Counted from the first letter of the stretch, positions 36,046 through 50,901 are shown. The stretch is 64,000 nucleotides of DNA from Nitrosomonadales bacterium (GCA_016716325.1 JADJWO010000001.1:682001-746000); one strand, 5' to 3'. The notes: generated by a model not told the origin, from the letters alone. Translations and numbers: made by a program.

Positions 36046-37623
36046 TTGCGGAAATTCGACACATTAATCATCGGCAGCGGTCTGGCAGGTCTGGCACTGG
36101 CCCTTAAACTGGCCGGGCACCAGAAGGTTGGTTTGATCACCAAAAGGTCCCTGCTGGATGGTGCAAGCGGCTGGGCGCAAGGCGGCATCGCCGCAGTATT
36201 GGCCGAGGACGATTCGCTCGACGCTCATATTCGCGACACCCTGACTGCCGGCGCCGGCCTGTGCGACGAGGCGGCTACCCGTTACGTCGTCGAACACGGT
36301 AAAACTGCCATTGATTGGCTGATAGATATGGGCGTTCCTTTTACCAAGGAACACAACGAGATGGGCTATCATCTCACCCGCGAGGGCGGACACAGCCGGA
36401 GGCGTATCATTCACGCGGCAGATGCGACCGGTCAGGCCGTACAGGAAACCCTCGTCGCGCTTGTCCTCGGTCATCCAAACATCGTCGTACTGGAAAATCA
36501 TCTGTCGGTCGACTTGATCACCGGAAAAAAGATCGGGCTTCAGGACAACCGCTGCTATGGCGCATATGCCCTGAACAGCCTGACTGGCGAAGTCGTCACC
36601 ATCGCTGCACAAAACACCATTCTGGCGACTGGCGGCAGCGGCAAGGTCTATCTCTATACCACCAATCCGGATACTGCGACTGGCGATGGCATCGCAATGG
36701 CCTGGCGTGCCGGATGCCGTGTAGCCAACATGGAGTTCATCCAGTTTCACCCTACATGCCTGTATCACCCCCATGCAAAATCGTTCCTCATCAGCGAGGC
36801 CGTACGCGGCGAAGGCGGCATCCTGAAACTGCCAGACGGAACGCGCTTCATGCCTTGGCACGATGAGCGTGCAGAGCTTGCGCCGCGCGATGTGGTGGCG
36901 AGGGCGATAGACTTTGAAATGAAGAAGCGCGGACTGGACTGCGTTTATCTGGACATCTCGCACCAACCGCTCGAATTCCTGCAAGAGCATTTCCCGACCA
37001 TCTATGCACGCTGCCTGTCGCTGGGCATCAACATCAGCAAAGAACCTATCCCGGTCGTTCCGGCAGCACACTACACCTGCGGTGGAATAATGGCCGACTT
37101 GCATGCGCGCACCGATGTGGAGGGTCTGTATGCGGTAGGGGAAACCGCCTATAGTGGCCTGCACGGCGCCAACCGCCTGGCCAGCAACTCTTTGCTGGAA
37201 TGCCTGGTGTTCGCTGACGCGGCAGTCCGTGATATTTTAAGCAGGCCGCGCCATGAACTTCCCGCCCTGCCCGCATGGGACGAGAGTCGGGTCACCGACG
37301 CGGACGAGCAGATCGTCATCTCGCACAACTGGGCGGAACTACGGCATTTCATGTGGGATTACGTAGGGATCGTGCGGACCAATAAACGCCTGCAACGCGC
37401 ACAACGCCGCATCCAGTTGCTGCAAGACGAAATCAACGAGTATTACGCCCATTTCCACGTCAGCTCGGATCTGCTGGAACTGCGCAACCTGGTATTGAAT
37501 GCAGAATTGATCGTGCAAAGCGCCTTGCTGCGTCATGAAAGCCGTGGCCTGCATTTCAGCAAGGACTATCCGGAAACACTACCCGATCCTCAACCGACCG
37601 TTCTTTCTCCAAATGCCGGCTAG
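36046..37623 (+). CDS. nadB: L-aspartate oxidase
   Basis: NadB oxidises L-aspartate to iminoaspartate, the first step of de novo NAD synthesis. The 525-residue flavoprotein has the FAD-binding motif GSGLAG (10-15), the active-site loop [15 protein letters not shown] near 38-52, [19 protein letters not shown] residues near 110-125 and the [10 protein letters not shown] segment near 381. The start codon is a TTG at 36046, which gives the family-typical [12 protein letters not shown]. It overlaps the convergent YgfX-like gene by four bases. Confidence 0.94.
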   Translation: MRKFDTLIIGSGLAGLALALKLAGHQKVGLITKRSLLDGASGWAQGGIAAVLAEDDSLDAHIRDTLTAGAGLCDEAATRYVVEHGKTAIDWLIDMGVPFTKEHNEMGYHLTREGGHSRRRIIHAADATGQAVQETLVALVLGHPNIVVLENHLSVDLITGKKIGLQDNRCYGAYALNSLTGEVVTIAAQNTILATGGSGKVYLYTTNPDTATGDGIAMAWRAGCRVANMEFIQFHPTCLYHPHAKSFLISEAVRGEGGILKLPDGTRFMPWHDERAELAPRDVVARAIDFEMKKRGLDCVYLDISHQPLEFLQEHFPTIYARCLSLGINISKEPIPVVPAAHYTCGGIMADLHARTDVEGLYAVGETAYSGLHGANRLASNSLLECLVFADAAVRDILSRPRHELPALPAWDESRVTDADEQIVISHNWAELRHFMWDYVGIVRTNKRLQRAQRRIQLLQDEINEYYAHFHVSSDLLELRNLVLNAELIVQSALLRHESRGLHFSKDYPETLPDPQPTVLSPNAG

Positions 37624-38021
37624 GTGAACTTCAGTCGTACGCGCATCTCGCGGAATGCACTTGCGCCTATCATGTCCGGCAAAATGATCCGCGCAACTGG
37701 TGGGCGATAACCCGGCTGACCGACAAACAATATAACGAAATATGGATTCACGACAGTTTGTCTCCCGATCCGGCCATGAGAACCCGATCCATCACGATGA
37801 ACAATCGATACCTCACCCTGTTCAAGTAGAATCTCACACCACGAATTAGCATCGCGCAACAATACATCGCGGCGCAGATAATGTACCAAGCTTAATAAAA
37901 TCAGGAAAAGTATCGCCAGTTTGGTGATGGTCGGCATGACGGTCACATACAGAAAAATTGTGGCAACCGTATGGGACAGCAACAGCAATATAGTCAAACG
38001 CGGCGACGGATTAATCACCAT
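37620..38021 (-). CDS. YgfX/CptA-like small membrane protein
   Basis: The 133-residue protein has two hydrophobic helices near 8-27 and 31-46 and a C-terminal beta-rich domain ending [18 protein letters not shown], the signature of the YgfX (CptA) family. In E. coli YgfX is a membrane protein linked to the SdhE antitoxin-like protein and reported to affect cell division. No sdhE homologue is visible next to it here. Convergent with nadB. Confidence 0.72.
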   Translation of the reverse strand: MVINPSPRLTILLLLSHTVATIFLYVTVMPTITKLAILFLILLSLVHYLRRDVLLRDANSWCEILLEQGEVSIVHRDGSGSHGRIGRQTVVNPYFVILFVGQPGYRPPVARIILPDMIGASAFREMRVRLKFT

Positions 38022-38039
38022 ATTCGACTGCTTGGCAAC

Positions 38040-39284
38040 TCAATAAATAAAAATCGCAGTGATGCCCAACAATACCAATACCACAAGGGCAATCAGCACC
38101 AGATTGCCAACGCCGGGCTGAACCGGCACTTCCGCCCGCTGCTGACGGACGACTGGACGAACTGGCGCTGCTGGTCGTCCTGCGCTGTCCGGCACCACCG
38201 ACTGATCGATTGGCGCGGCACGCGGACGAGCCTCCATTTTGATTGTCTTGGCCAATTCGTCTGCCTCTTCGCGGGAGCATGTCAACGCAGCTAGGCGCAT
38301 GGTCGCGGCAGTCGAATCAAAAACTTTGGACAAACCGGCCGTCGGCGGCGACTTGGCCTCTTCCTCGCCGGCTTCTTTTCTGCTCGTAGCGGCAATCGCA
38401 TCCGGCAACTTTCTTTCACCTCCTGCAGGAGGCTGCGGCATACCAGCCTGAAGACCCGAACGCGGCAAGGTATCCCGACATGCGCGCAGATCCATAGCAA
38501 AGTCCCTGGCATTCTGGTAGCGATCTTCGAGTCCTTTCGCAAGCGCCTTGGCCACGATAAAGTTGACCATTTCCGGAACAGCGGGATTCAGTGTGCTGGG
38601 TGGTAGCGGTACGGCATTCAGGGTCTGATACATGATGGCGTTGACGTTCTCGCCGTTAAAGGGCGCCTGTCCAGTCAACATTTCATAAAGCATCACACCC
38701 AGCGAAAAGATATCCGAGCGCTGATCTATCACCTTGCCCATCACTTGCTCTGGCGACATGTATTTCGGTGAGCCCAGCACCATGCCGGTTTGTGTGCGTA
38801 TTGCCGACGACTCCATGCGCGCAATACCGAAGTCAGTGATTTTTACATGCCCGTCGCGGATGATCATGATATTGGAAGGCTTTATGTCACGATGCACGAT
38901 TTCATGTTCGTGCGCATAGGACAAGCCCGATGCTACCTGCATCACGATATCCAACACCTGATCGACCGGAAGGACACCACTGTCGTTCATGATGTCACGC
39001 AACTCTCGGCCTTGTAATAATTCCATGGCGATATAGGCGATATCCCCGCTTTTGCCTACATCGTAGATAGTCACGATATTCGGGTGATTCAACCTGCCAG
39101 CCGCCTTTGCTTCCTGATAAAAGCGCCCTTCGTATTCTTCTTTCTCGTCCAGCGCCAAGCTCAGATTGATCGTCTTGATCGCAACCACACGATCGATCAA
39201 CGGATCCTTGGCTTTGTAGACAATGCCCATCGCGCCTTGCCCAAGCTCACCAAGCACTTCATAGCGGCCTAACTGGCTAATCAT
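38040..39284 (-). CDS. Membrane-anchored serine/threonine protein kinase
   Basis: A 414-residue Hanks-type kinase. The kinase domain (about 8-265) has the glycine loop GELGQGAMG, catalytic Lys37 in VAIK, HRDIKPSN with Asp133 and DFG with Asp151, so it should be active. A Pro/Ala-rich linker of about 120 residues leads to one C-terminal membrane helix (about 393-414), so the catalytic domain is cytoplasmic. There is no PASTA or other sensor domain. It lies 67 bases downstream of a nucleotide cyclase, suggesting a shared signalling transcript. Confidence 0.9.
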   Translation of the reverse strand: MISQLGRYEVLGELGQGAMGIVYKAKDPLIDRVVAIKTINLSLALDEKEEYEGRFYQEAKAAGRLNHPNIVTIYDVGKSGDIAYIAMELLQGRELRDIMNDSGVLPVDQVLDIVMQVASGLSYAHEHEIVHRDIKPSNIMIIRDGHVKITDFGIARMESSAIRTQTGMVLGSPKYMSPEQVMGKVIDQRSDIFSLGVMLYEMLTGQAPFNGENVNAIMYQTLNAVPLPPSTLNPAVPEMVNFIVAKALAKGLEDRYQNARDFAMDLRACRDTLPRSGLQAGMPQPPAGGERKLPDAIAATSRKEAGEEEAKSPPTAGLSKVFDSTAATMRLAALTCSREEADELAKTIKMEARPRAAPIDQSVVPDSAGRPAAPVRPVVRQQRAEVPVQPGVGNLVLIALVVLVLLGITAIFIY

Positions 39285-39351
39285 GGCACCACCGCAATTT
39301 ATTAATCGCTCTATACATTACGCATTAACCTGACAATCAGAACTATCCCGG

Positions 39352-40605
39352 CTATTTACAGAAATTCGGCCTTACACGCACCGTTTTGCCCGAATCGAGC
39401 AAAACATCCTGCCTGTAAAGTCCGCCGCTCGCATGGCTCACAATCACCGCATGCTTCCCCGACGTAACAGCTATAGTCAATGTCCCCGTGGAATCAATTT
39501 TTCCGCTCTGCATACCATCGACAAACACCAGCGCACCTTCCTTGCAACTGACCGAAATGTACGCATCTCCCCCCGACGGCTTTAATGTTTCAAGCCATGA
39601 CTTGCTGTCTGCCGGTTGGGGCGGCTTGGCTTTTTGTTGAACAGCATTTTGTTTAGGAGGCTCCTTGGTTTTATTGCCATCCGGTTTGGCAACAGCCTCC
39701 CGCTTACTTTGACCCGTAACCGTTTCTGGCTCGCCTTTGGAAGCATCTGATACAACCTTCGGCTCTACACTCATGGAACGAGGCGGTTCGGCATCCTGAG
39801 AAACGAGCGGAGCTTCTTGAGGCGTAGACTTCACAATCAACACAGTAAAGAAAAGCATGATGGGAACAGTGGCCGCACCAACATATAGAGCGCGTTGCCT
39901 TGGCTCTGCCCTTTTGAAACCGGACACCACGCCCCGGATCCAGTCGTCCAGCTTTATTGCCGCCCCATTCCAGACACCCTTGATTCGGGTCATTAACCGC
40001 ATGGGCGATGCGCCTGCTTCTCCAGCAAGCACATCGGTAGCCATGGCCTCTGTCGCATTATCGCCGGGGTAACCGATCGCATATACCTCGTGCTCACGCA
40101 CATGCTTGTCGGTGCGTGATCCCTGGTAATGGAACATCCCGGCATATTGAGGGGACAGGCGCGAAACAGCATCGTAATATGAACGCGACACCAGAATCTG
40201 CTCGACATCTGCAAAGCCCATTATGCGCTGCGCGACATTGATACCGTCACCGACAATGTTGGGTTGGCCGTTGATGTCACGCACCAGACGAACCGGTCCG
40301 AGATTGATCCCGATACGTACCATCAGTGGCGGATCCACATGCGGGTCTTCATTGGACAGGCTATCGCGCAAACTGAGCGCCGCCTTGAGCGCATCTTCGA
40401 CATCACCGAGGAAGTTGATCGCCGCACCGTCACCGGTATCAAGAATGATCCGGTCAGCTATCGGCACATTGCTAATAGCCGCAGAAAGGTATTCGTTGAA
40501 CCTTTCTTTCAGCGAAATCTGCCCAGCAACCGACTTCTTGGAATATTCCACGATATCCAAGAACAGCACACTGCACATGATGGTCTTATTACCGTGCGTT
40601 TCCAT
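39352..40605 (-). CDS. Class III adenylate/guanylate cyclase with PEGA domain
   Basis: The 417-residue protein has an N-terminal class III cyclase domain (about 8-175) with metal-binding Asp17 (FLDIVEYS) and Asp59 (DTGDGAAINF), one membrane helix near 240-260, a low-complexity Lys/Pro-rich linker and a C-terminal PEGA-like beta domain (about 345-417). The linker and PEGA are on the outside if the cyclase is cytoplasmic. Whether cAMP or cGMP is made cannot be told. It precedes a Ser/Thr kinase gene, and an MscS channel with a cyclic nucleotide site is encoded 22 kb away. Confidence 0.85.
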   Translation of the reverse strand: METHGNKTIMCSVLFLDIVEYSKKSVAGQISLKERFNEYLSAAISNVPIADRIILDTGDGAAINFLGDVEDALKAALSLRDSLSNEDPHVDPPLMVRIGINLGPVRLVRDINGQPNIVGDGINVAQRIMGFADVEQILVSRSYYDAVSRLSPQYAGMFHYQGSRTDKHVREHEVYAIGYPGDNATEAMATDVLAGEAGASPMRLMTRIKGVWNGAAIKLDDWIRGVVSGFKRAEPRQRALYVGAATVPIMLFFTVLIVKSTPQEAPLVSQDAEPPRSMSVEPKVVSDASKGEPETVTGQSKREAVAKPDGNKTKEPPKQNAVQQKAKPPQPADSKSWLETLKPSGGDAYISVSCKEGALVFVDGMQSGKIDSTGTLTIAVTSGKHAVIVSHASGGLYRQDVLLDSGKTVRVRPNFCK

Positions 40606-40693
40606 TCAGTTTTTAGTGCCTCGGCATAACTTGCACATCAATATTCCTGCAACCCTTGTCAGCAGGACATAACGGCGCAAATTCTAGTAGCAG

Positions 40694-41593
40694 TTAACGT
40701 TTTACACCAGTTTTACTTTTCCTGCCGCGGCTTGCAGCAACATGCCGCTTATCGCGCACCTCAGATGTAGCGGGAGGTACTGCCACTGCGGTGCGGGTGC
40801 GTCCGGATGGGCGCGATGCCGGTACGACTGGACTCAATTCTTCTTCATGCGCAAGACCTGCCCACTCCAGCACCTGCTGTACTTCAGCTTCGCCCAGTTC
40901 GGCGGTCATGCCACGCTTCAGTCTTGGTGGCAGATTGATTATACCGAAGCGTATGCGCATCAATCGGCTCACAGGCAAACCAAGTGCATCAAAGGTGCGA
41001 CGCACCACGCGATTCCGCCCTTCCCTGAGTATCACGCGATACCAGTGGTTAAAGCCCTCGCCCCCGTGATCTTCAAGTTTCTCGAACTTGACGGGGCCGT
41101 CCTCCAAGCCAACGCCTTCCTTGAGCACCCTGTTCATTTGCTCATCCGTCATGGTTCCCTGCACTCGTACCGCATACTCCCGTTCCACCTCGAATCGCGG
41201 ATGCATCAGGCGATTCGCCAACTCGCCGGAAGTGGTAAAAATCAGCAAACCGCTGGTATTGAAATCCAACCGCCCGATAGCGATCCATTTCTGCCCACGC
41301 AGTTTAGGCAGTTTGTCGAATACGCTGACGCGGTTTTCCGGATCGTCGCGACTGACGATTTCACCTTCAGGCTTGTGATACAACAACACGCGTATAGCAT
41401 GTTCTCTTTCGCCAATGCGTATGGTGCGACGTTCCGTCTTCACCAAATCGCCCGGCACCACGCGCATCCCCAGAGTCGCCGGTTCTCCGTTTACGCTGAC
41501 TCGCCCCGCCGCAATCCATTCCTCCATTGCCCGGCGCGAGCCGAAGCCCGCCTGAGCCAGCACTTTCTGCAATTTCTCGCCATGTTCGTTCAT
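40694..41593 (-). CDS. rluB: 23S rRNA pseudouridine-2605 synthase RluB
   Basis: A 299-residue RsuA-family enzyme with an N-terminal S4 domain ([21 protein letters not shown]), the catalytic [14 protein letters not shown] motif near residues 103-116 with its aspartate, and a basic C-terminal tail. RluB modifies U2605 of 23S rRNA. The start overlaps the recR stop (ATGA). Confidence 0.92.
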   Translation of the reverse strand: MNEHGEKLQKVLAQAGFGSRRAMEEWIAAGRVSVNGEPATLGMRVVPGDLVKTERRTIRIGEREHAIRVLLYHKPEGEIVSRDDPENRVSVFDKLPKLRGQKWIAIGRLDFNTSGLLIFTTSGELANRLMHPRFEVEREYAVRVQGTMTDEQMNRVLKEGVGLEDGPVKFEKLEDHGGEGFNHWYRVILREGRNRVVRRTFDALGLPVSRLMRIRFGIINLPPRLKRGMTAELGEAEVQQVLEWAGLAHEEELSPVVPASRPSGRTRTAVAVPPATSEVRDKRHVAASRGRKSKTGVKR

Positions 41594-42186
41594 ACTGCCA
41601 TCTCGCGTCTTTCCAGCACAGCTTGCGCTAACGTGCCACTATCCACCTGCTCCAGTTCGCCGCCTACCGGCAGGCCGCGGGCAATGCGTGACACCTTGAT
41701 GTTCTGCGATTGCAGCAAGGTTGCCAGATAATGCGCCGTGGCATCCCCTTCCACAGTAAAGTTGGTCGCCAGAATCACTTCGCAGGGATGTTCGTGTACG
41801 CGTTTGAGCAGTCGATCAAGGTGCAGTTCCTTCACGCCGATGCCATCCAGCGGAGACAACCTGCCCATCAATACGAAGTACATGCCGCGATAACACTGTG
41901 CCTGCTCCATCATCAGCAAATCGGCCGGCATCTCGACAACGCACAGCAGGCCTGGGTCACGCTTGGGTGAGGCACATAAACCGCAAACATCCTGCTCGGA
42001 AAAATTATTGCATTTGTTACAGTGCCTGATGTTATTTACAGCCAGCTCCAGCGATTCTGCCAAGTGCATTGCTCCATTGCGGTCTCGCTGAAGCAAGTGG
42101 TAGGCCATGCGTTGCGCCGATTTCGGCCCCACGCCTGGTAAACAACGCAACGCAGCAACCAACTCCTCCAGAAGGGATGGCATCAT
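41590..42186 (-). CDS. recR: Recombination protein RecR
   Basis: RecR joins RecO and RecF in loading RecA at gaps. The 198-residue protein has a helix-hairpin-helix ([19 protein letters not shown]), a four-cysteine zinc finger (Cys near 57, 60, 69, 72, in [16 protein letters not shown]) and a TOPRIM domain ([14 protein letters not shown]). The ATG overlaps the ybaB stop by one base (TGATG). A further TTG lies upstream in frame and a second ATG three bases later. Confidence 0.95.
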   Translation of the reverse strand: MMPSLLEELVAALRCLPGVGPKSAQRMAYHLLQRDRNGAMHLAESLELAVNNIRHCNKCNNFSEQDVCGLCASPKRDPGLLCVVEMPADLLMMEQAQCYRGMYFVLMGRLSPLDGIGVKELHLDRLLKRVHEHPCEVILATNFTVEGDATAHYLATLLQSQNIKVSRIARGLPVGGELEQVDSGTLAQAVLERREMAV

Positions 42187-42512
42187 CAAAACGGCAGCTT
42201 CATCCCGGGCGGCAGGCCCATGCCGGCACTAAAACCGCTCATGCGTTGCTGAGTGGTCGCCTCCGCCTTCTTCATCGCATCGTTCAAAGCCAACACGATC
42301 AGATCCTCCAGCATTTCTTTATCATCGGACAACACACTGTCGTCCAGCGATATGCGACGTACCTCGTGCGCACACGTCATAGTCACCTTGACTGCGCCGG
42401 AACCTGCCTGACCTTCGACCTCCACGGTGGCCAATTCAGCCTGTGCCTTCTGCATATTCTGCTGCATTTGCTGGGCCTGCTTCATCAACCCGCTCAATCC
42501 GCCCTTCATCAT
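42186..42512 (-). CDS. ybaB: YbaB/EbfC nucleoid-associated protein
   Basis: A 108-residue homodimeric DNA-binding protein. The sequence has the family-typical start [21 protein letters not shown], a beta region with [21 protein letters not shown] and the C-terminal [10 protein letters not shown]. The dnaX-ybaB-recR order is conserved across bacteria. Confidence 0.95.
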   Translation of the reverse strand: MMKGGLSGLMKQAQQMQQNMQKAQAELATVEVEGQAGSGAVKVTMTCAHEVRRISLDDSVLSDDKEMLEDLIVLALNDAMKKAEATTQQRMSGFSAGMGLPPGMKLPF

Positions 42513-42530
42513 TATTACGGCCTCCCGAAC

Positions 42531-44135
42531 TTACTGTATTGGTTTAATCGAGTCAGCCACCAGATTGGCCGACAATTCCGTCTGCATCTCGCGCACAAAG
42601 CCGTCCTGAGTGATCGCCTCGCTCGCCTGTTCCTGCACGATCTGTCTGGTTTGTTGTTCAATCACCGCCGGCGTTGCCATTTCAGCATCCCCCAGCACAA
42701 TCATCAATTTGATTGGCGTGGAAAAATAATCGCTCAATGACGCCCGCAATTTGTCGACTGCAGTTCTATTGGCTTGAAGATGCTTATATTCTGGTGACAG
42801 ATTCAGGGTGATTTGCTGACTCAAAAAACTCTGCAACGTGCAGTTTTTCGCCAATTGTTGTGCCATGCCCTGCACATCCAACTGCGCCAGCACCGCCCCC
42901 CAGTCCAGACGCCCTCCCGATTCAGCGTCACAACCTGCGGCAAGTTCAGCATTTACCTGCTGAAACTTAACTGATTTATCTGCCATAACAGGTTGCGCAC
43001 CGGACAGCTCCGACACTGTCCTGACCGACATCTGCCGCGGCAAATCTTTAGCGGCCGCAAATGACAGCATACGCAACAGAGTCATGGTGAAACCGGCATA
43101 TTCGTCCGGAGCCAGATCTATCTCATCACGACCATGCACGGCAATCTGATAGAGCAATTGGACTTCCTCTGGCGACAGACTTTGCGCCAACTCCATCACC
43201 CGCAATCGTTCGGGTTCATCATCAGGCATTGCCTGAGGCACTATCTGAACCAGTGCAATGCGATGCAGCAACGTAGCCAAATCCAGCAAAGCCGCATCGA
43301 ACGCTACACTATGTGCAGCCATATTGTCGGCCACATCAAGCAACGCTGCCCCGTTCTGGTCTCGCAATGCCACAAGCAACTCGAACAGATAGCCCCGGTC
43401 TATCGCACCCAGCATGGTACGGACCATCGCTTCTTCCACTTGGCCGGCAGAAAAGGCGATTGCCTGATCCATCAAACTCAATGCGTCGCGCATACTGCCC
43501 TGCGCTGCTCGTGCAACCAGTGCAACTGCGGCCGGCTCGAAAGCGATATGTTCCATTTCAAGCACGTACTGCAGGTGCTCAGCAATCAAAGCCACAGGTA
43601 GTTGTTTAAGGTTGAACTGCAAGCAACGCGACAATACGGTAACGGGAATCTTTTGCGGATCAGTCGTAGCAAGGATGAATTTCACATGCCCGGGCGGCTC
43701 CTCCAATGTCTTCAACATCGCGTTAAAGGCCGACTTGGATAGCATATGCACTTCGTCAATGATATAAATCTTAAAGCGTGCGTTGGTTGGTGCGTACAGC
43801 GCACTTTCCAGAAGTTCGCGCATGTTATCGACCTGCGTGTTCGAGGCAGCATCCAGTTCGATCAGGTCGACAAACCGACCGCTATCTATCTCTTTACATG
43901 CGTTGCACTCACCGCATGGCGTGGCAGTGATACCCGTCGCACAATTCAGCGACTTGGCAAAGATGCGCGCAATTGTGGTTTTCCCGACACCACGCGTACC
44001 GGTAAAGAGATATGCATGATGCAGGCGATTTTGTGCAAGTGCGTTGCTGAGAGCCCTGACGACGTGCTCTTGCCCCGCCAGTTGCGAAAAATCCTTAGGA
44101 CGCCATTTTCGCGCAAGAACAGAGGTGGCTGACAA
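42531..44135 (-). CDS. dnaX: DNA polymerase III subunits gamma and tau
   Basis: DnaX forms the clamp-loader core of DNA polymerase III. The 534-residue protein begins ARKWRPKDFSQLAGQEHVV, has Walker A GTRGVGKTT near 46-54, the four-cysteine zinc motif CNACKEIDSG region near 74-85 and IDEVHMLS (Walker B). It is shorter than E. coli tau, and I did not see a slippery heptamer of the E. coli type, so a gamma form may not be made. The start is TTG at 44135. Confidence 0.94.
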   Translation of the reverse strand: MSATSVLARKWRPKDFSQLAGQEHVVRALSNALAQNRLHHAYLFTGTRGVGKTTIARIFAKSLNCATGITATPCGECNACKEIDSGRFVDLIELDAASNTQVDNMRELLESALYAPTNARFKIYIIDEVHMLSKSAFNAMLKTLEEPPGHVKFILATTDPQKIPVTVLSRCLQFNLKQLPVALIAEHLQYVLEMEHIAFEPAAVALVARAAQGSMRDALSLMDQAIAFSAGQVEEAMVRTMLGAIDRGYLFELLVALRDQNGAALLDVADNMAAHSVAFDAALLDLATLLHRIALVQIVPQAMPDDEPERLRVMELAQSLSPEEVQLLYQIAVHGRDEIDLAPDEYAGFTMTLLRMLSFAAAKDLPRQMSVRTVSELSGAQPVMADKSVKFQQVNAELAAGCDAESGGRLDWGAVLAQLDVQGMAQQLAKNCTLQSFLSQQITLNLSPEYKHLQANRTAVDKLRASLSDYFSTPIKLMIVLGDAEMATPAVIEQQTRQIVQEQASEAITQDGFVREMQTELSANLVADSIKPIQ

Positions 44136-44146
44136 GTTAAACCGCG

Positions 44147-44677
44147 TTAGAAATGGTAGACAAAATGCACTTGGTTGATATTAATGCCTTGGTTGGGTTT
44201 CTTGATACCGCCGTTGGATAAATGTTGGTATCGATAGCCCAAGTCGAATTGGTGGTGTTCGCCGAAACGGACACCAAAACCGACGTGATCGCCAAACTGG
44301 AATGCGCTGCCAAAATGACGGTTGTTATAAATAAAAGTAGGAGTAATCACATGAAAACCGATTCCCCCCTCCATGTATGGAGCAACACCAGACATTTTTT
44401 TCTGCTGAAAGCGAAATACCGGCGTGATTCCCAGGTCGGTGATTGTCTGGTTGTTGCCCACACTGCTACGCCCCCGCCACATACCCAGCGAAGCCTCCCA
44501 GAAACCTGTCACCAGCCAGTCGCCCTCATCAAACCACTGCTTATCCCAATCCCAGATCGCTCCAATGCGCGCAGAATCAGTATAGTCGCCATTACCCGCC
44601 TCGACGGACACACCGTCAACAGCCCACGCATTTCCAGTAAGCAATAATGCGCCGAGCAACCAACCGAGTTTTCTCAT
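44147..44677 (-). CDS. pagL: Lipid A 3-O-deacylase PagL
   Basis: PagL is an outer-membrane beta-barrel esterase that removes the 3-O acyl chain from lipid A. The 176-residue protein has a signal peptide ending NAWA (about residue 19) and the C-terminal active-site pattern YRYQHLSNGGIKKPNQGI, with the catalytic His and Ser in HLSNGG. The ATG at 44677 follows GGGGAAGG closely; a TTG 12 bases upstream is less likely. Only 11 bases separate it from dnaX. Confidence 0.9.
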   Translation of the reverse strand: MRKLGWLLGALLLTGNAWAVDGVSVEAGNGDYTDSARIGAIWDWDKQWFDEGDWLVTGFWEASLGMWRGRSSVGNNQTITDLGITPVFRFQQKKMSGVAPYMEGGIGFHVITPTFIYNNRHFGSAFQFGDHVGFGVRFGEHHQFDLGYRYQHLSNGGIKKPNQGININQVHFVYHF

Positions 44678-44707
44678 TGCCTTCCCCAAACGACTTAATT
44701 ACTCAAC

Positions 44708-44808
44708 AGGAGGCGAGCCTTACCCCCGGCACTTGCAGTATTTAGTTATGGCTGCTTCCTTCCGGACCTGACCAGATTCACTACACTGCAATGCGGGGAG
44801 GCCCGCCA
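44708..44808 (-). ncRNA. ffs: Signal recognition particle 4.5S RNA
   Basis: On the minus strand this region contains the highly conserved SRP apical loop GGTCAGGTCCGGAAGGAAGC followed by AGCC, flanked by long complementary arms beginning GGCGGGCCTCC and ending GGCTCGCCTCC. The arms pair into the typical hairpin of bacterial 4.5S RNA, which partners Ffh in targeting membrane proteins. Ends are approximate. Confidence 0.93.
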
Positions 44809-44953
44809 ATTCTTTCACGCCTCAAATCGCATCACCGATTACAATAATCTCCGTTGCCGAGAATTTATTACGTACTTGATATCCGATAGGCCATCATAAA
44901 CGAAGCAACAGGCAAAATCCACGCTTAGCAACATTTTCTGCTCACATTCAAAT

Positions 44954-44987
44954 AAAAAAAGGACTTGGATATCGCATCCAAGTCCTT
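44954..44987 (-). terminator. Rho-independent terminator after tRNA-Lys
   Basis: A ten-pair stem, GGACTTGGAT (44961-44970) with ATCCAAGTCC (44976-44985), is followed on the minus strand by seven T (44960-44954). It lies just after the tRNA-Lys and should end the rrn transcript. Confidence 0.9.
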
Positions 44988-44993
44988 GATGAT

Positions 44994-45069
44994 TGGTGGG
45001 CCGTGCAGGGGTCGAACCTGCGACAAACGGATTAAGAGTCCGCTGCTCTACCAACTGAGCTAACGACCC
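44994..45069 (-). tRNA. tRNA-Lys (anticodon CTT)
   Basis: The minus strand folds into a full cloverleaf with acceptor GGGTCGT pairing ACGGCCC, anticodon loop CTCTTAA giving CTT, and T arm GTTCGAAC. The terminal CCA is encoded. It decodes AAG and lies between 5S rRNA and the terminator at 44954. Confidence 0.96.
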
Positions 45070-45150
45070 ATAAAAGCCGATGGGGATTATTTTTAGCTAT
45101 TCACTTGCCTGCTCGGCAACCCATCTAAACAAAGAAACATTCAGGAACAA

Positions 45151-45174
45151 CAACGCCCTCGGTATCGAGGGCGT
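45151..45174 (-). terminator. GC-rich hairpin between 5S rRNA and tRNA-Lys
   Basis: Ten-base arms AACGCCCTCG and CGAGGGCGTT enclose GTAT. The sequence after it on the minus strand is only weakly T-rich, so it may be a partial terminator or a processing site rather than a full stop. Confidence 0.55.
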
Positions 45175-45188
45175 TATCTTATAAGGAG

Positions 45189-45301
45189 TCTGACGATGAC
45201 CTACTTTCACATGGGAATCCACACTATCATCGGCGCTAAGTCGTTTCACTGTCCTGTTCGGGATGGGAAGGAGTGGGACCAACTCGCTATGGTCGTCAGA
45301 C
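45189..45301 (-). rRNA. rrf: 5S ribosomal RNA
   Basis: The minus strand contains the conserved 5S core, including CCATCCCGAACAGG and GATGATAGTGTGG, with terminal arms TCTGACGACC and GGTCATCGTCAGA that pair. Length is about 113 bases. It follows 23S rRNA by about 155 bases. Confidence 0.95.
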
Positions 45302-45456
45302 AAACTGTTCGGTATTCGACGGTGTTCTGTCGCCTACCCTGTTTGTGGCTCGCCGATCCGGTTTTGAGGCCGGAGCAACTCGCCGTTATCTGGAAGAAGT
45401 AAAGTTTTCTGTGTCTTGATTGCGTGTTGCGAAACGCCTTTGTTACTTAACGTTAT

Positions 45457-48495
<3,039 letters not shown>

Positions 48496-48816
48496 CTATA
48501 ACGTTAAGCCCTCAGCTTTGCAGCCAAGGCGTTATCGGTGCTTCGCATTTTAAACTTTTACTTCCACCGGACTGATTTAAGGATCCGGTCTTAGCAAAGG
48601 TTTGTGACCGATTCACGACGACTAATCGCAAATCAGCTTGATACAATCAAAACCCATGTTTTTCATGCTTCCGCTTCCGCAGGTCGCCCCGCTTCCACTT
48701 CCGCGTGAATCACTTTCTTTACTTCTTCCAAATTTTTAAAGAACTACATCGGCAAAAGCCGATATCAAAGCCCAGCAGCTTGGATATCGATTCTCACTCG
48801 CTCACCACAAGGTAAT
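48496..48816 (-). other. Spacer between tRNA-Ala and 23S rRNA
   Basis: This 321-base stretch has no gene. It contains the 5' half of the 23S processing stalk (48496-48508), and on the minus strand a GTTCTTTAAAAATTTGG segment near 48728-48744, which looks like the internal boxA of rrn spacers. The remainder is AT-rich leader sequence. Confidence 0.7.
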
Positions 48817-48892
48817 TGGTGGAGGTTGACGGGATCGAACCGACGACCCCCTGCTTGCAAAGCAGGTGCTCTCCCAGCTGAGCTAAACCCCC
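48817..48892 (-). tRNA. tRNA-Ala (anticodon TGC)
   Basis: A cloverleaf on the minus strand, GGGGGTTTAGCTCAGCTGGG at the 5' end, with anticodon loop TTTGCAA giving TGC and T arm GTTCGATCC. The 3' CCA is encoded. It is in the 16S-23S spacer behind tRNA-Ile, the standard arrangement. Confidence 0.97.
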
Positions 48893-48902
48893 ATTTGTAC
48901 TC

Positions 48903-48978
48903 TGGTGGGTCTGGTTGGACTCGAACCAACGACCCCGCGTTATCAACACGGTGCTCTAACCAGCTGAGCTACAGACCC
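48903..48978 (-). tRNA. tRNA-Ile (anticodon GAT)
   Basis: A cloverleaf on the minus strand, GGGTCTGTAGCTCAGCTGGT at the 5' end, anticodon loop TTGATAA giving GAT, and T arm GTTCGAGTCC. CCA is encoded. First tRNA of the 16S-23S spacer. Confidence 0.97.
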
Positions 48979-49073
48979 GAACTTTCATCGAGCCCGCTTC
49001 GAGCCTAAGCCCTTGCCAGCCCGTTACCTTGTTGAACAACCGATGAGTGTAGACACTCAGCCTCTGGATACTC

Positions 49074-50616
<1,543 letters not shown>

Positions 50617-50762
50617 ATCTCTGCTTTTTGGTCCGTCTCCGGACCGGTCTTACTCAAAGTGAATCATTGACATGATTCTTTTCAACTTCGCGTAAGCACT
50701 TCTACTACTGTTTTTTTAAAGTAGCCCCCTCGTCCAAAAAACTCGGGAACCCCCAAAAACCA

Positions 50763-50805
50763 AGTGCCTACACTCGTCGATTGTTCATCTGTTCTGTTAA
50801 AGAGC
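50763..50805 (-). promoter_or_regulatory. rrn leader: boxA and 5' half of the 16S processing stalk
   Basis: On the minus strand GCTCTTTAA (50805-50797) matches the boxA antitermination signal of rrn leaders. Just downstream, 50787-50763 is complementary to 49057-49033 after 16S, so the RNase III stalk starts here. boxA lies only 22 bases after the tRNA-fMet 3' end. Confidence 0.8.
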
Positions 50806-50827
50806 GGCTGCCTTACAAGATAAGGGG

Positions 50828-50901
<74 letters not shown>

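Noticed and set aside
48826..49008. Small ORF with the sequence start MTGSNRRPPACKAGALPAEL
   Set aside because: It is the antisense of the tRNA-Ala and tRNA-Ile genes and is a known kind of false protein call.
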